Positions 7,469 through 15,247 of a DNA stretch of 64,000 bases are shown one piece after another. The notes beneath the pieces were generated by a model, which was not told the origin of the DNA, did no database searches, and saw only the letters and a list, made by a program, of their open reading frames with translations. Source of the stretch: Schaalia georgiae DSM 6843 (GTDB lineage: Bacteria; Actinomycetota; Actinomycetes; Actinomycetales; Actinomycetaceae); assembly GCF_000429245.1 (NCBI RefSeq), contig NZ_AUBM01000010.1, forward strand, positions 124,001 through 188,000. The letters run 5' to 3'. The position numbers and the translations under genes were made by a program. Position 1 is the stretch's first letter. Each line of letters begins with the position of its first letter.

Positions 7469-10400
7469 ATGAACGGGTCGAAAGCGCTGGCCGCGCTCAC
7501 CGCAGCGGGAATCGAGGCCGACGCCTCCACGGGCGCGCGCGCCCGTTACTCGACGGACGCCGGGCTCTACCGGATACCGCCCGAGGTCGTCGTCTTCCCC
7601 CGCGACACAGACCAGGTGCTGCGCGCCCTGGAGATCGCGCGCGGCTTCGGCATCCCCATCACCACGCGGGGCGGGGGCACCTCGTGCGCGGGAAACTCCA
7701 TCGGCCCCGGCGCCGTCATCGACTTCTCCCGCCACATGAACCGCGTGCTGAGCATCGACCCCCGCGCGCAGACGGCCACCGTCGAGCCCGGCTGCATCGG
7801 CTCCACCCTGCAGGAGGCCGCCCGCGCCCACGGGCTGCGCTTCGGCCCCGACCCCTCCAGCCAGAACCGCGCCTCCATCGGCGGCATGGTCGGCAACAAC
7901 GCCTGCGGCCCCCACGCCACCGCCTGGGGCCGCACCAGCGACAACATCGTGTCAATGGAGTGCGTGGACGGGCGGGGGCGCCGCTTCACCGCCTCGTCCC
8001 GCCACGGATCCGCGATCCCCGAGGTCCCGGGGCTGGCAGCACTCATCGGCGCCAACCTGGCTCCCATCCGCCGCGAACTGGGGTCCTTCGGGCGCCAGGT
8101 GTCCGGCTACTCCCTGGAGCACCTCACGCCCGAGGGGGGCCGCAACCTCGCAGCGATGCTCACGGGCTCCGAGGGGACGCTGGTCACGCTGCTGTCCGTG
8201 ACGGTCCGCCTGGTCCCCCTGCCCACCGCGCCCGTCCTCGTGGCCCTGGGGTACCCCGGAATGATCGAGGCGGCCGACGACGTGCCCACCATCCTCGAGC
8301 ACTCGCCCCTGGCGGTCGAGGGCATGGACAGGCGCCTCGTGGACGCCGTGCGCCGCCACAAGGGCCCCGGCGCGGTCCCCGCGCTGCCCGACGGCGACGG
8401 GTGGCTGCTGTGCGAGGTGGGCGGAGCCGACGAAACCGCCGAGGACTCCCTGGCCCACGCACGCGCGCTCGCCGGGGCCGCCCACACCGACGCGGTCGTC
8501 GTCTACCCGCCCGGCGACGAGGCGGCCGCCCTGTGGCGCATCCGAGCGGACGGCGCGGGACTGGGCGGGCGCACCCCGCTGGACCCCGCCACCGGGGAGG
8601 GCGACGAGCAGGCGTGGCCGGGGTTCGAGGACGCGGCCGTTCCCCCCGCGCGCCTGGGCGCCTACTTGCGCGACTTCACGGCCCTCATGCGGGAGTTCTC
8701 CATCGATGGCCTGCTCTACGGCCACTTCGGGGACGGGTGCGTCCACGTGCGCCTGGGCCTTCCCCTGGACGACGAGGCGGGCGTCGCGCACTCGAGGCGC
8801 TTCCTGGAGCGGGCGGCGCGGGCGTGCGCGCGCCACGGGGGCTCCGTGTCGGGCGAGCACGGGGACGGGCGCGCCCGATCCGAGCTGCTGCGCTACATGT
8901 ACTCGCCCGACATGCTCGATCTCTTCGCCCAGGTCAAAGCCCTCTTCGACCCCGACAACCTGCTCAACCCCGGAGTGCTGACGGCGCCGATGACGCCGGG
9001 CCGCGCCCGCGAGCGCCTGGCCGAACGCGCGGCCGCGGCCTTGGCCCCCGCCCCGTCGGCCCCCGCGGACGGGCAGGACCCGCAGCCGGGCGTTGACCCG
9101 TTGGACGCGTTCCTGCGCCGCCCCCGGGCCCGCCCGATCCCCGCCGACGGGGGCTTCGCCTTCCGCGGGGACCACGGGGACCTCACGGCGGCGGTCCACC
9201 GCTGCACAGGGGTCGGCAAGTGCCGCGCCGGAGCCCCCGGGGCCTTCATGTGCCCCAGCTACAAGGCCACGGGCGACGAGAAGGACGTGACGCGCGGCCG
9301 GGCGCGGATCCTGCAGGACGCGGCGAACGGGGAGCTGGTGGCTTCCATCGACTCCCCCGAGGTGCTCGACGCGCTGGACCTGTGTCTGGCGTGCAAGGCG
9401 TGCTCAGCGGACTGCCCGGCGGGCGTGGACATGGCGAAGTACCGCTCGGAGGCGCTCTTCCGGCGCTACAGGGGACGGGCGCGCCCCCTGTCGCACTACA
9501 CGCTCGGGTGGCTGCCCCGTTGGACGCGCCTGACGGCCCGTGTGCCCTTGCTGGCCCACGCGGGCAATGCTGCCCTGTCAGTGGGGTGGCTGCGCCGCCT
9601 CGTGTTCCGCGCCATCGGCCTGGACACGAGGCGGGGGATGCCCGCGCTGCAGGCTGGAACTTTCTCCGCGTGGGCGCGGCGCCGCGGGCTTGGCACCGGG
9701 GTCCCCACGGAGGCGGGTGCCGCGGCCCCGGGGAGCGGGAGCGCGGGCTCTGCGGCCCCGGGGAACGAGGTGCCCCCCGCCTCGCCGCGCGACCCCGATG
9801 GGCGCCGCTACGTCGTCGTGTGGGCGGATTCCTTCAGTCAGACGCTCGACGACCGGGGTGCGCGCTCAATGGTGGAGGTCCTGGAGCGCAACGGGTTCGC
9901 GCCGATCGTCGCGCCCGACGTGTGCTGCGGCCTCACGTGGATCACCACCGGGCAGCTGGGCGGAGCGAAGAAACGGCTCGAGAAACTGCTCGGGGCGCTG
10001 GCGCCCTTCGCGGCGAACGGCATCCCCATCGTGGGCGTCGAGCCCTCGTGCACGGCGGTTCTGCGCGACGACCTGCTCGACCTGCTGCCCGACGACCCGC
10101 GCTCCGCTCTGGTCCGCCACGGGACGCTGACGCTGGCGGAGCTGCTGTCCACCGTGCCACCCGCAGAACTGGACCTGCCGTCGCTGGAGGGCGTCACCGT
10201 GGTCGCGCAACCGCACTGCCACCACTACTCCGTCATGGGGTGGGGGGCCGACCAAGCCCTGCTGGAGCGGCTGGGCGCGCGCGTGCGGCGCATCGACGGC
10301 TGTTGCGGCCTGGCCGGGAACTTCGGCATGGAGGCAGGCCATTACGACGTGTCCGTGGAGGTCGCGGGACTGTCGCTGCTGCCCGCCCTGGACGACGAGC

Positions 10401-10510
10401 CCGGCGCCGTGTACCTGGCGGACGGCTTCTCGTGCCGCACGCAGGCCGAGCAGCTGGCCGGCAGGGGCGGAGTCCACTTGGCGACACTGCTCGCCTCGGG
10501 GGCGCCTTGA
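7469..10510 (+). CDS. FAD-linked oxidoreductase with Fe-S and CCG domains (D-lactate dehydrogenase-like)
   Basis: This 1013-residue protein fuses the parts found separately in GlcD/GlcF-type enzymes. A PCMH-type FAD domain (about 35-215, with TTRGGGTSCAGN) and an FAD-oxidase C-terminal domain (to about 515, with GHFGDGCVHVR and GEHGDGRARSE) come first. A two-cluster ferredoxin region follows (CTGVGKC near 579; CLACKACSADCP near 639). Last is a CCG domain pair (CCGLTW near 819, EPSC, and DGCCGLAGNFG near 943). Such enzymes oxidise D-lactate or a related 2-hydroxy acid and pass electrons to quinone at the inner membrane face. The substrate is inferred. A low-complexity linker (about 735-770) may be disordered. 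The start at 7469 gives a leaderless spacing; the longer open frame upstream covers the repeat array and is not coding. Confidence 0.85.
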   Translation: MNGSKALAALTAAGIEADASTGARARYSTDAGLYRIPPEVVVFPRDTDQVLRALEIARGFGIPITTRGGGTSCAGNSIGPGAVIDFSRHMNRVLSIDPRAQTATVEPGCIGSTLQEAARAHGLRFGPDPSSQNRASIGGMVGNNACGPHATAWGRTSDNIVSMECVDGRGRRFTASSRHGSAIPEVPGLAALIGANLAPIRRELGSFGRQVSGYSLEHLTPEGGRNLAAMLTGSEGTLVTLLSVTVRLVPLPTAPVLVALGYPGMIEAADDVPTILEHSPLAVEGMDRRLVDAVRRHKGPGAVPALPDGDGWLLCEVGGADETAEDSLAHARALAGAAHTDAVVVYPPGDEAAALWRIRADGAGLGGRTPLDPATGEGDEQAWPGFEDAAVPPARLGAYLRDFTALMREFSIDGLLYGHFGDGCVHVRLGLPLDDEAGVAHSRRFLERAARACARHGGSVSGEHGDGRARSELLRYMYSPDMLDLFAQVKALFDPDNLLNPGVLTAPMTPGRARERLAERAAAALAPAPSAPADGQDPQPGVDPLDAFLRRPRARPIPADGGFAFRGDHGDLTAAVHRCTGVGKCRAGAPGAFMCPSYKATGDEKDVTRGRARILQDAANGELVASIDSPEVLDALDLCLACKACSADCPAGVDMAKYRSEALFRRYRGRARPLSHYTLGWLPRWTRLTARVPLLAHAGNAALSVGWLRRLVFRAIGLDTRRGMPALQAGTFSAWARRRGLGTGVPTEAGAAAPGSGSAGSAAPGNEVPPASPRDPDGRRYVVVWADSFSQTLDDRGARSMVEVLERNGFAPIVAPDVCCGLTWITTGQLGGAKKRLEKLLGALAPFAANGIPIVGVEPSCTAVLRDDLLDLLPDDPRSALVRHGTLTLAELLSTVPPAELDLPSLEGVTVVAQPHCHHYSVMGWGADQALLERLGARVRRIDGCCGLAGNFGMEAGHYDVSVEVAGLSLLPALDDEPGAVYLADGFSCRTQAEQLAGRGGVHLATLLASGAP

Positions 10511-10566
10511 TCCAAACCGGCCGTCCCCCCAATGCCACGCGGGACTGCCTGGAAACCCTCTGCCCC

Positions 10567-10674
10567 GCATTGGGGCAGGTTAGCCCGCATTGGGGCAGGT
10601 TATTAACCTGCCCCAATGCACTGTTTCCTGCCCCAATGCCCCAGAACCTGCCCCAATGCCACGCGGAGCCAATG
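10567..10674. repeat. Dispersed palindromic repeat, family A, copy A1
   Basis: The core ATTGGGGCAGGTTA occurs twice in direct orientation and three times inverted within about 95 bases. A perfect 33-bp palindrome at 10587-10619 is centred on TTATTAA. Copy A2 at 12327-12434 has the same spacing and near-identical sequence. Because it lies after a plus-strand gene it could terminate transcription, but no T tract follows. Confidence 0.8.
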
Positions 10675-10843
10675 ACGTGTCTCAGGTACCCCGGCACAGC
10701 GCGTGCTCTGGGGCTGGGAAACTCGAGCACGGATCAGCCCCCAAATCCGTCCCACCGCTCGCCCGGCTCAACCGCTCGGACGCAACCGAATCCATCCCGC
10801 GCCGGTACTTCCAACTATCCACAGACCCGCATCGTACGCAGCG

Positions 10844-10852
10844 TTATCCACA
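10844..10852 (+). other. Consensus DnaA-box-like 9-mer
   Basis: TTATCCACA matches the classical DnaA box, and a one-off variant (CTATCCACA) lies 29 bases upstream in the same orientation. Two boxes alone do not make an origin; no AT-rich unwinding region or dnaA gene is nearby. Confidence 0.3.
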
Positions 10853-10904
10853 GGACGACTCTCAGTCGTGGACACCACAATACGAGGATGGACATCCTTA
10901 TGGA

Positions 10905-12194
10905 ATGGAAAGCAACGATATTGATGTGTACCGCACCAATACTACCAATACACGACCGGGAACCACGGACTCATGCGCCGTGCGGATCAAGCGGGGTTTC
11001 CGGGCCTCGTTCCCCTGCATCCGGCCGAATCCGCCTCGATGGGAAGTTTGGGAGGCAATCGCCCTCGCGCGCATCGCAGCAGTCAAAGACTCTCTTGAAC
11101 CGACACCCGTCTTCGTGGGTTCCAGCGCCCTCCTCCTCCACGGGATCACAGGATGGGTCAAGAACCCCGATGTCGTCATTCACACCGATACCAAGCGGCG
11201 GACCACAGGGCTGCCCGCAGTGGTGCTGCGAGGAGTACGGACCCCTCCCTCACGCGTCTCGTGCCGCCGTACTCCTCCATTGATTGAAGACCCGCACCCC
11301 AATCGCGACGGTTTCCTGGTCGAGTCGCCCGAGGACGCCCTGCTCCGCGTCGTCATGAGTGACGAGCAGTTGCCCGCCTTCGTGCTCGCCTGTATGGCAT
11401 TGCACGCCTGGACGCGGTTCAGCGCCTCCGACCAGGAGAGCGCCCGGAAACGAGAAGTTCGAATCAAAGCGCGCCTCGTGGGGTTTCTGGAGGCTCTCGC
11501 ATCCAAGCGCGGTACCCGTCGGGGCTCATGCATCCTCCGCGCGGCCGACGCCGGCTGTGAGAACCCCGCAGAAGCCGCTCTCCTTTGGGTGGTACTCACC
11601 GTCAGCCCCTTCCCCGTCACCACCCAGCATGAGATCCATGTCGGGGGACGCACCTACTTCGCGGATATCGCCATTGTCGATTTGAAGATCATTTTCGAGT
11701 TCGATGGCTTGGCCAAGCTCGGCTCCTCGCGAGCTGAGGTGGAAGCACAAAAACGACGGTGGGTGCTCCGGGACGAGGCACTGCGCGACGACGGGTGGAA
11801 TGTCATCCGGGTGTGCTGGGCGGATTTCGAGGACTTCAGCGCCCTTCGCCGCAGGATACGCAGGGCGTTCTCCGTGAGCCAACCACTGGTGCCTCCCCCG
11901 TACGCGCAACTCTGGGCGCTCCCGTCAGAAGACTGCGATGGGCCTGACCGACGCATCCATTCGTCGTCACCCGTCTTCATGGGCACGCGCAGCGCGCTCC
12001 CGCGGAGTCTTGAGGGGAACGGCCCTCAGTCCTCGTCCACAGAGTCGGCGGGAATCAGCCCCCATGCGAACACACAGAAAGCCCAGCCAACTGATTGCAT
12101 TCGCCGGGAACGCATTCCGCTGGTGGATCCAGAGCCGCCGGATTGGGTGAGTTCGTGGCACGTGGGTGGGAATCCGGAAACAGTCCGTCATTGA
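10905..12194 (+). CDS. DUF559-type (Vsr-fold) nuclease-like protein with AbiEi-like N-terminal region
   Basis: About 429 residues from the ATG at 10905; the start is uncertain because the frame is open to 10590. The N-terminal half (KRGFRASFPC, then PVFVGSSALLLHGI) resembles actinobacterial proteins annotated as AbiEi-family antitoxin-like. The second half (about 245-330) has the DUF559 pattern of an Asp in FADIAIVD, EFDG, a conserved Lys, then DGWNVIRVCWADF, as in Vsr-like endonuclease folds. A 100-residue tail is probably disordered. Base composition is visibly less GC-rich than its neighbours, and the gene lies between two near-identical repeat elements (A1 and A2), so recent acquisition is plausible. 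There is no partner gene. Nuclease or regulator activity is not proven. Confidence 0.65.
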   Translation: MESNDIDVYRTNTTNTRPGTTDSCAVRIKRGFRASFPCIRPNPPRWEVWEAIALARIAAVKDSLEPTPVFVGSSALLLHGITGWVKNPDVVIHTDTKRRTTGLPAVVLRGVRTPPSRVSCRRTPPLIEDPHPNRDGFLVESPEDALLRVVMSDEQLPAFVLACMALHAWTRFSASDQESARKREVRIKARLVGFLEALASKRGTRRGSCILRAADAGCENPAEAALLWVVLTVSPFPVTTQHEIHVGGRTYFADIAIVDLKIIFEFDGLAKLGSSRAEVEAQKRRWVLRDEALRDDGWNVIRVCWADFEDFSALRRRIRRAFSVSQPLVPPPYAQLWALPSEDCDGPDRRIHSSSPVFMGTRSALPRSLEGNGPQSSSTESAGISPHANTQKAQPTDCIRRERIPLVDPEPPDWVSSWHVGGNPETVRH

Positions 12195-12604
12195 GTCGGA
12201 TGCCCGCGCATCAGCTCACCCCGTAGACGTGTCGGCGACATCGCCCTGCTCGGCACAGTGAGGCGGATGCCCGCGCAAGCTGCCCCGCCGGTATGGGGGC
12301 GGTAGGCGACAAGGCAACGTTAACGCGCACTGGGGCAGGTTAGCCCGCATTGGGGCAGGTTAATAACCTGCCCCAATGCATCGTTTCCTGCCCCAATGCC
12401 CCAGAACCTGCCCCAATGCATCGCGGAGCCGATGATGCGCGCCCGCGACCCCACCGTGCAGTGCCCCGACCACCAGCAGACACCACCATTCGCGCACAGT
12501 GCCCCGACCACCGGCGGACACCATTGTTGGCCTGCGCGTGATGCGGCGCGCCTTGATCGGACAGCGACTGCACGGCTACGGGCACTCCGTTCGCCTCAAC
12601 TCCA
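12195..12604. repeat. Repeat-filled gap between the nuclease-like gene and apbE
   Basis: This convergent gap holds GGATGCCCGCGCA twice (about 12199 and 12264), family A copy A2 (12327-12434), and two copies of AGTGCCCCGACCACC followed by a related GACACCA (about 12461 and 12500). No ORF with a credible start is seen. A2 may end transcription from both sides. Confidence 0.55.
12327..12434. repeat. Dispersed palindromic repeat, family A, copy A2
   Basis: It has the same arrangement as A1, 1760 bases away: one direct core, a perfect 33-bp palindrome (12347-12379, centred on TTAATAA), then two inverted cores (12387-12399, 12405-12419). Similarity to A1 extends into the flanking GCGGAGCC. A third, reversed copy lies at 61.5 kb. 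Confidence 0.8.
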
Positions 12605-13753
12605 TCACATGATCCGCCACGCGCCCTCAATACCGCGCCCGTGCGCCCAAGCCGCCACTGCGGCCTCGTCGATGCAATCGTCGGGAGCGACCATGAGGGC
12701 CGTGGACAGCGCCTCTGCCAGCACTCCACTGGCCGCGACGACGCTGACCTGCCTGCGCACGAGAGCCCCAGGCCGGCCGTTACGCGGGTCGATGATGTGG
12801 TTGCGGATCAGTGGGTGCGCTTGAGATCCATCCCGAACCCACTCCGTTTCACGGGTTGTTTCACGAAGAATCCCCGCTATGACGGGCAAAGCCCCCAGGT
12901 TGTCCCCAGATGTCGATAAGGATCCCAGGAGGGGGCCGGTCCCAGCGCCCGGGACGCCCCCGCCGCGCACACCACCAGCGCACGAGGCGCGCCCACCGGA
13001 CCAGTCGTCCTCCGCGGCACTGAGCGCATCCGCGTCCCCCTGCCCGGCTGAGGCGCCGGGCGCGACTGGGACGCCCTCCCCAGCCGCGGCCGGGCACGGC
13101 AAAGGGAATGAGCGCGTCCACTGGGCGGCTGGACCGCCGGGGTCGCGCACGCCGATCCTCCAGGGGGTCGAATCGGGGCGGGACCCGGCGGCGGACACGG
13201 AAGAGGTGCCCACGCTCACCAGCACGCCCTTGGCGCCCATCGACACCGCTAGGTCGCGCGCCTCGTCGGCGGTCCTGCCCTTCGCGATCGCCCCCAGGTC
13301 CACACTGGGCGCGAGGCCCCCAGCGTCCGCCTCGTCGGCGACGAGGGCCCACGCGGGGGCGTCGGGGCTCCTGCGCAGCACTGAGGAGCGCACGAGCGCC
13401 AGAGCCGCGGCGATGCGCTGCCCGGAGGGGGCCGGGGGAGGCTCCCGCCCCGACGCGACCGCCCGTTCGAAGCCCTTGACGTCCCACAGAGCCACCAGGG
13501 GGCCCACTAGCGGGTTGAACGCACCGCCCGTGGCGCGCGACAGGGCGACGGCGTCGGCGAGCAGCCGGTCGGTGGCCGCGCTGACCTTCACGTAGGGGGC
13601 GCTGGTGCGGGCGGCCGCGTTGAGGCGGGAGACCTCAGAGGCGGGCCGGAACGCGCTCCACAGGTCCTCGTGCCTGGCGACGAGGCCGACGAGGGCGTTG
13701 ACGATCCCCATGCCGTCCCCGCCCCAACCGATCAGGTCGACGCGGGTCCCCAT
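12605..13753 (-). CDS. apbE: FAD:protein FMN transferase ApbE
   Basis: This 382-residue flavin transferase attaches FMN from FAD to a Ser/Thr of exported flavoproteins. Motifs seen: MGTRVDL at the start, AFNPLVGPLVALWDVKGF, DLGAIAKGRTADEA (FAD/Mg binding), SVGTSSVSA, and HIIDPRNGRPG near the end. A Gly/Ala-rich insertion of about 80 residues (205-285) separates the two halves. It lacks a visible signal peptide from this ATG. It is the last gene of the iron operon, next to its likely substrate, the FMN-binding lipoprotein. No ribosome site precedes 13753. A CTG at 13804 overlapping the upstream TGA and preceded by GGTGGGGGG would add 17 residues (LSAPGLGARLWRSSFPA) and may be the true start. 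Confidence 0.88.
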   Translation of the reverse strand: MGTRVDLIGWGGDGMGIVNALVGLVARHEDLWSAFRPASEVSRLNAAARTSAPYVKVSAATDRLLADAVALSRATGGAFNPLVGPLVALWDVKGFERAVASGREPPPAPSGQRIAAALALVRSSVLRRSPDAPAWALVADEADAGGLAPSVDLGAIAKGRTADEARDLAVSMGAKGVLVSVGTSSVSAAGSRPDSTPWRIGVRDPGGPAAQWTRSFPLPCPAAAGEGVPVAPGASAGQGDADALSAAEDDWSGGRASCAGGVRGGGVPGAGTGPLLGSLSTSGDNLGALPVIAGILRETTRETEWVRDGSQAHPLIRNHIIDPRNGRPGALVRRQVSVVAASGVLAEALSTALMVAPDDCIDEAAVAAWAHGRGIEGAWRIM

Positions 13754-13800
13754 CGCGGGGAAGGATGAGCGCCACAGGCGCGCCCCCAGCCCGGGCGCGC

Positions 13801-14367
13801 TCAGCCGTTCCCCCCACCGAGGTCCTTGTCCAGGTCACCGCCGTCCTTCGTGGACTCGCCCAGACCGGGGATGTCCACTCCGTCAGCGGCCCCGGAGCCG
13901 TCCACGCCCTGCGCCTGGGCGATCGCGCGGATCGCCGCCTGCACGAACTGCTGGTGGGCAACGGTGGCGCCGGAGATGACGTCGACCTTTGCGGGGTCCC
14001 CGGTCTCGGTGAGTTTCGCCGAGTACTCCTCGAAGGAGGCGACAGCGGCCTGCGCCTTGTCGTAGTAGTCCTGGTTGAAGACCCGCCCGGACGAGTCCTT
14101 CCCGTAGTCGCCGCCTTTGTCGGAGCCGTCGGACATGGCCGTCGTGTACGAGGTCGAGACGATGGATCCGCCCTCGACGGTGATGGTGATCGTGCCGATC
14201 GACCCCTGGTCGTCCGCGTTCGACTGGGCGGACCACGTTCCGTCCTGCAGGGGCTTGGACATGTCGAGGCCGGTGGAGGGCTGGCAGGCGGCCAGGACCA
14301 CGGCCCCCAGGGCCCCGAGCGGGCCGAAGGCGGCCCGGGCGCGGCGCGGCGTGTTGTGCGCTGTCAT
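13801..14367 (-). CDS. FMN-binding lipoprotein, ApbE substrate
   Basis: A 188-residue lipoprotein: signal peptide with the lipobox AVVLAAC, then an FMN-binding domain carrying the flavinylation motif VDVISGATVAHQQF (D-x-x-S-G-A-T). ApbE next door would link FMN to the Thr of SGAT. The domain has the usual internal arrangement (WSAQSNADDQGS; VEGGSIVSTSYTT). A Gly/Asp-rich tail follows. The ATG at 14367 overlaps the ATPase stop (ATGA) and has GGAAGGA upstream. It probably acts as an extracytoplasmic one-electron carrier in the iron uptake machine, in the place held by thioredoxin-like proteins in the Campylobacter P19 locus; that role is inference. Confidence 0.85.
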   Translation of the reverse strand: MTAHNTPRRARAAFGPLGALGAVVLAACQPSTGLDMSKPLQDGTWSAQSNADDQGSIGTITITVEGGSIVSTSYTTAMSDGSDKGGDYGKDSSGRVFNQDYYDKAQAAVASFEEYSAKLTETGDPAKVDVISGATVAHQQFVQAAIRAIAQAQGVDGSGAADGVDIPGLGESTKDGGDLDKDLGGGNG

Positions 14368-15239
14368 CGGACCTTGTCCTTCCCGCTGCGCGCCGGCCCC
14401 TGGCCGGCGCCGCCGTCGGCCGACGAGGCGGGGACCGCCAGGCCGGAATCCCGGGACGCGAAGTCGTGGTCGTGCCATGTCTCCTTCACGACCCTGCCGT
14501 GATCGAGGCGGATCTCGCGCTGTCCCTGTTCAGCGACCAGTGCGTCGTGGGTGACGACCATGAGGGTGGTGCCGTCCTTGTGGAGCTGTACGAAGAGGTC
14601 GAGGACGATCTCCTCGTTGGTCTCGTCGAGGTTGCCGGTGGGCTCGTCGGCGAGGACGAGTTTGGGGTAGTTGATGAGGGCGCGGGCCACGCACACGCGC
14701 TGCTGCTCGCCGCCGGAGAGCTGGCGCGGCAGGTGCGTGGCGCGGTCGGCCAGGCCGACGCGGTCCAGTGCCTCCATGGCCTCCTTCTCGTCGGGCATCG
14801 AGTGGTAGTACTGGGCGACCATGACGTTCTCGAGGGCGGTGAGGTGCCCGATGAGGTGGAACTGCTGGAAGACGAGGCCGATCGTGCGGCACCGGATCTC
14901 GGTGAGCTCGTCGCCGGTCAGGTCGGAGATGTCGTGCCCGTCCAGGGCGACGGTCCCCTTCGTGGCGGTGTCCATGGCGCCGACGATGTTCATCAAAGTG
15001 GTTTTGCCCGAGCCCGACGGCCCGACGATGGACACCCACTGGCCGCGTGGGATCTCGAGCGACACGTTGTCCAGGGCGTGCAGGTCGCCGTAGATCTTGG
15101 AGACGCCGGACAGGCGGAGCAGGGGCTCACCGGCGGGCCCTCCTCCCGCACGGCCCCCTGCGGGGCCGTCCTGCGCCGTTCCTGCGGAGTCCGGCGGCGT
15201 GCTCGGGTCCGGGGCATGTGGAGTGGTGGGTGTGCTCAT
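14364..15239 (-). CDS. ABC transporter ATPase, MacB/LolD type
   Basis: This 291-residue ATPase has Walker [11 protein letters not shown]-loop FQQFHL, signature LSGGEQQR, Walker [13 protein letters not shown] and the switch His in VVTHD. The GNLD box and the two adjacent FtsX/MacB-type permeases mark it as a mechanotransmission-type ABC ATPase rather than an importer. An N-terminal Pro/Gly-rich extension (about 35 residues) and a C-terminal tail are likely disordered. ATG 15239 is preferred because GAGG lies six bases upstream; an in-frame ATG at 15251 would overlap the upstream stop (ATGA). It is co-transcribed and overlaps the lipoprotein gene. Confidence 0.88.
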   Translation of the reverse strand: MSTPTTPHAPDPSTPPDSAGTAQDGPAGGRAGGGPAGEPLLRLSGVSKIYGDLHALDNVSLEIPRGQWVSIVGPSGSGKTTLMNIVGAMDTATKGTVALDGHDISDLTGDELTEIRCRTIGLVFQQFHLIGHLTALENVMVAQYYHSMPDEKEAMEALDRVGLADRATHLPRQLSGGEQQRVCVARALINYPKLVLADEPTGNLDETNEEIVLDLFVQLHKDGTTLMVVTHDALVAEQGQREIRLDHGRVVKETWHDHDFASRDSGLAVPASSADGGAGQGPARSGKDKVR

Positions 15240-15247
15240 TGCGTACC

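Larger units (their letters stand above)
10511..10904. other. Intergenic region with repeat A1 and two DnaA-box-like sites
   Basis: After the oxidoreductase stop comes repeat element A1 (10567-10674). Then about 130 bases hold nothing I recognise. Two DnaA-box-like 9-mers in the same orientation follow: CTATCCACA (10815-10823) and TTATCCACA (10844-10852), just upstream of the nuclease-like gene. Confidence 0.5.

Noticed and set aside
10590-10904. N-terminal extension of the DUF559-type protein
   Set aside because: It begins inside the family A palindrome and reads through repeat and DnaA-box sequence; no ribosome site.
10567-12434. CRISPR-like array of short repeats
   Set aside because: Cores are only 13-16 bases, alternate in orientation, and the intervals are 4-25 bases of conserved sequence, not unique spacers. 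No cas genes are present.
10561-12440. Insertion sequence around the nuclease-like gene
   Set aside because: The flanks are direct, not terminal inverted, repeats; no transposase motif (DDE, HUH or serine recombinase) is seen in the protein, and no target duplication could be found.
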